A stretch of 5,410 nucleotides of DNA from Candidatus Dojkabacteria bacterium (GTDB lineage: Bacteria; Patescibacteriota; Dojkabacteria; J137), in contig RFKV01000025.1 in the NCBI GenBank assembly GCA_003694175.1, positions 1 through 5,410 of the forward strand, written 5' to 3'. This document shows positions 5,235-5,410 of the stretch, in pieces. The notes beneath the pieces are model-generated. The model searched no databases. It was given only the letters and a program-made list of their open reading frames with translations, and was not told where the DNA came from. Each line of letters opens with the position of its first letter. Position 1 is the first letter of the stretch. Made by a program: the position numbers and the translations under genes.

Positions 5235-5304
5235 ACTTTAAAAAACACCGGAAAAGAGTGCCGCTGAATTTCAAAACAGCGATGTAAGGGTGGACCATTA
5301 AAGT
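5235..5304. other. Nested complementary segments, possible structured RNA or terminator
   Basis: Three complementary pairs are nested in order: ACTTTAA (5235-5241) with TTAAAGT (5298-5304); CACC (5246-5249) with GGTG (5289-5292); and CGCTG (5262-5266) with CAGCG (5277-5281) around a ten-base loop. The innermost is GC-rich against an AT-rich background. On the minus strand the GGTG arm is followed directly by six T, so an imperfect terminator for a leftward gene outside the window, or a tyrS leader element, are both possible. No known RNA family is recognised. Confidence 0.3.
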
Positions 5305-5324
5305 TTGTTAACGATTGCACTTAG

Positions 5325-5352
5325 TTGTCCGATTTATCGATTACGTTATAAA
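5325..5352 (+). promoter_or_regulatory. Candidate rightward promoter near the window end
   Basis: TTGTCC (5325-5330), four of six matches to TTGACA, lies 16 bases before TATAAA (5347-5352), five of six matches to TATAAT. It would drive a gene to the right of the window, divergent from tyrS. The ATG at 5389 opens only six codons, so it is not that gene. Confidence 0.3.
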
Positions 5353-5410
5353 ACTAAATTAAGCTCATCTAAAAGCAAAATATTTAGTATGAACATAAAC
5401 CCACTTTAAC

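Larger units (their letters stand above)
5121..5410. other. Upstream region of tyrS, no gene found
   Basis: These 290 bases run from the tyrS start to the window end. No frame on either strand holds a convincing gene, and I found no tRNA cloverleaf or recognisable ncRNA core. The region does hold several inverted repeats and two weak promoter candidates, listed separately. The next gene must lie beyond the window. Confidence 0.6.

Noticed and set aside
5283..5300. T-box-like string AAGGGTGGACCA on the plus strand
   Set aside because: It resembles the T-box core AGGGTGGNACC but is one base short. No stem I, specifier loop or terminator is seen, and the gene on that strand is outside the window, so tyrS on the other strand cannot be its target.
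5204..5410. tRNA, tmRNA, RNase P or SRP RNA in the right-hand gene-free part
   Set aside because: I looked for T-loop, CCA end, RNase P and SRP core sequences and found none that fit.
1..5410. A defence island, mobile element or CRISPR array
   Set aside because: All recognised genes are housekeeping, and there are no transposase or integrase genes, spaced direct repeats or target-site duplications.

Overview
The window is AT-rich bacterial DNA with five complete protein genes and no RNA gene, insertion sequence or CRISPR array that I can see. The best guess for the host is a Patescibacteria (Candidate Phyla Radiation, CPR) bacterium. The reasons are: very compact genes, a small zinc-ribbon protein of a type I recall from CPR genomes, a trigger factor without its prolyl isomerase domain, a tyrosyl-tRNA synthetase of the archaeal/eukaryotic type, and no Shine-Dalgarno sequence in front of any gene. 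All five genes end in TAA and stay open under the standard code, so there is no sign of UGA recoding. The phylum is an inference, not a proof.

Layout: 39-404 (+) is a four-cysteine zinc-ribbon protein. Its last 36 bases overlap tail-to-tail with recF (369-1484, -). A divergent intergenic region (1485-1651) separates recF from a rightward pair: a strongly dipolar (Lys-rich then Asp/Glu-rich) protein of unknown function (1652-2209, +) and a trigger factor (2257-3354, +). The gap 3355-3584 lies between convergent genes. It has two weak hairpins and a 52-codon open stretch with Lys/Ser-rich content that may be a decayed tail. TyrRS (3585-5120, -) follows. The last 290 bases (5121-5410) are the upstream region of TyrRS and hold several inverted repeats but no convincing gene.

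Function: the genes are housekeeping in character (recombinational repair, nascent-chain folding, tRNA charging) and do not form one pathway. The dipolar protein and trigger factor may be co-transcribed, since they lie 47 bases apart on the same strand. The most unusual object is the TyrRS: a eukaryote/archaeon-like catalytic core carrying a PheT-type tRNA-binding OB-fold domain at its N-terminus. This is the mirror image of the human enzyme, which carries an EMAPII-like OB domain at its C-terminus.

Limits: all family calls are from reading motifs by eye and from memory of family alignments. Promoters and terminators in DNA this AT-rich are weak calls.
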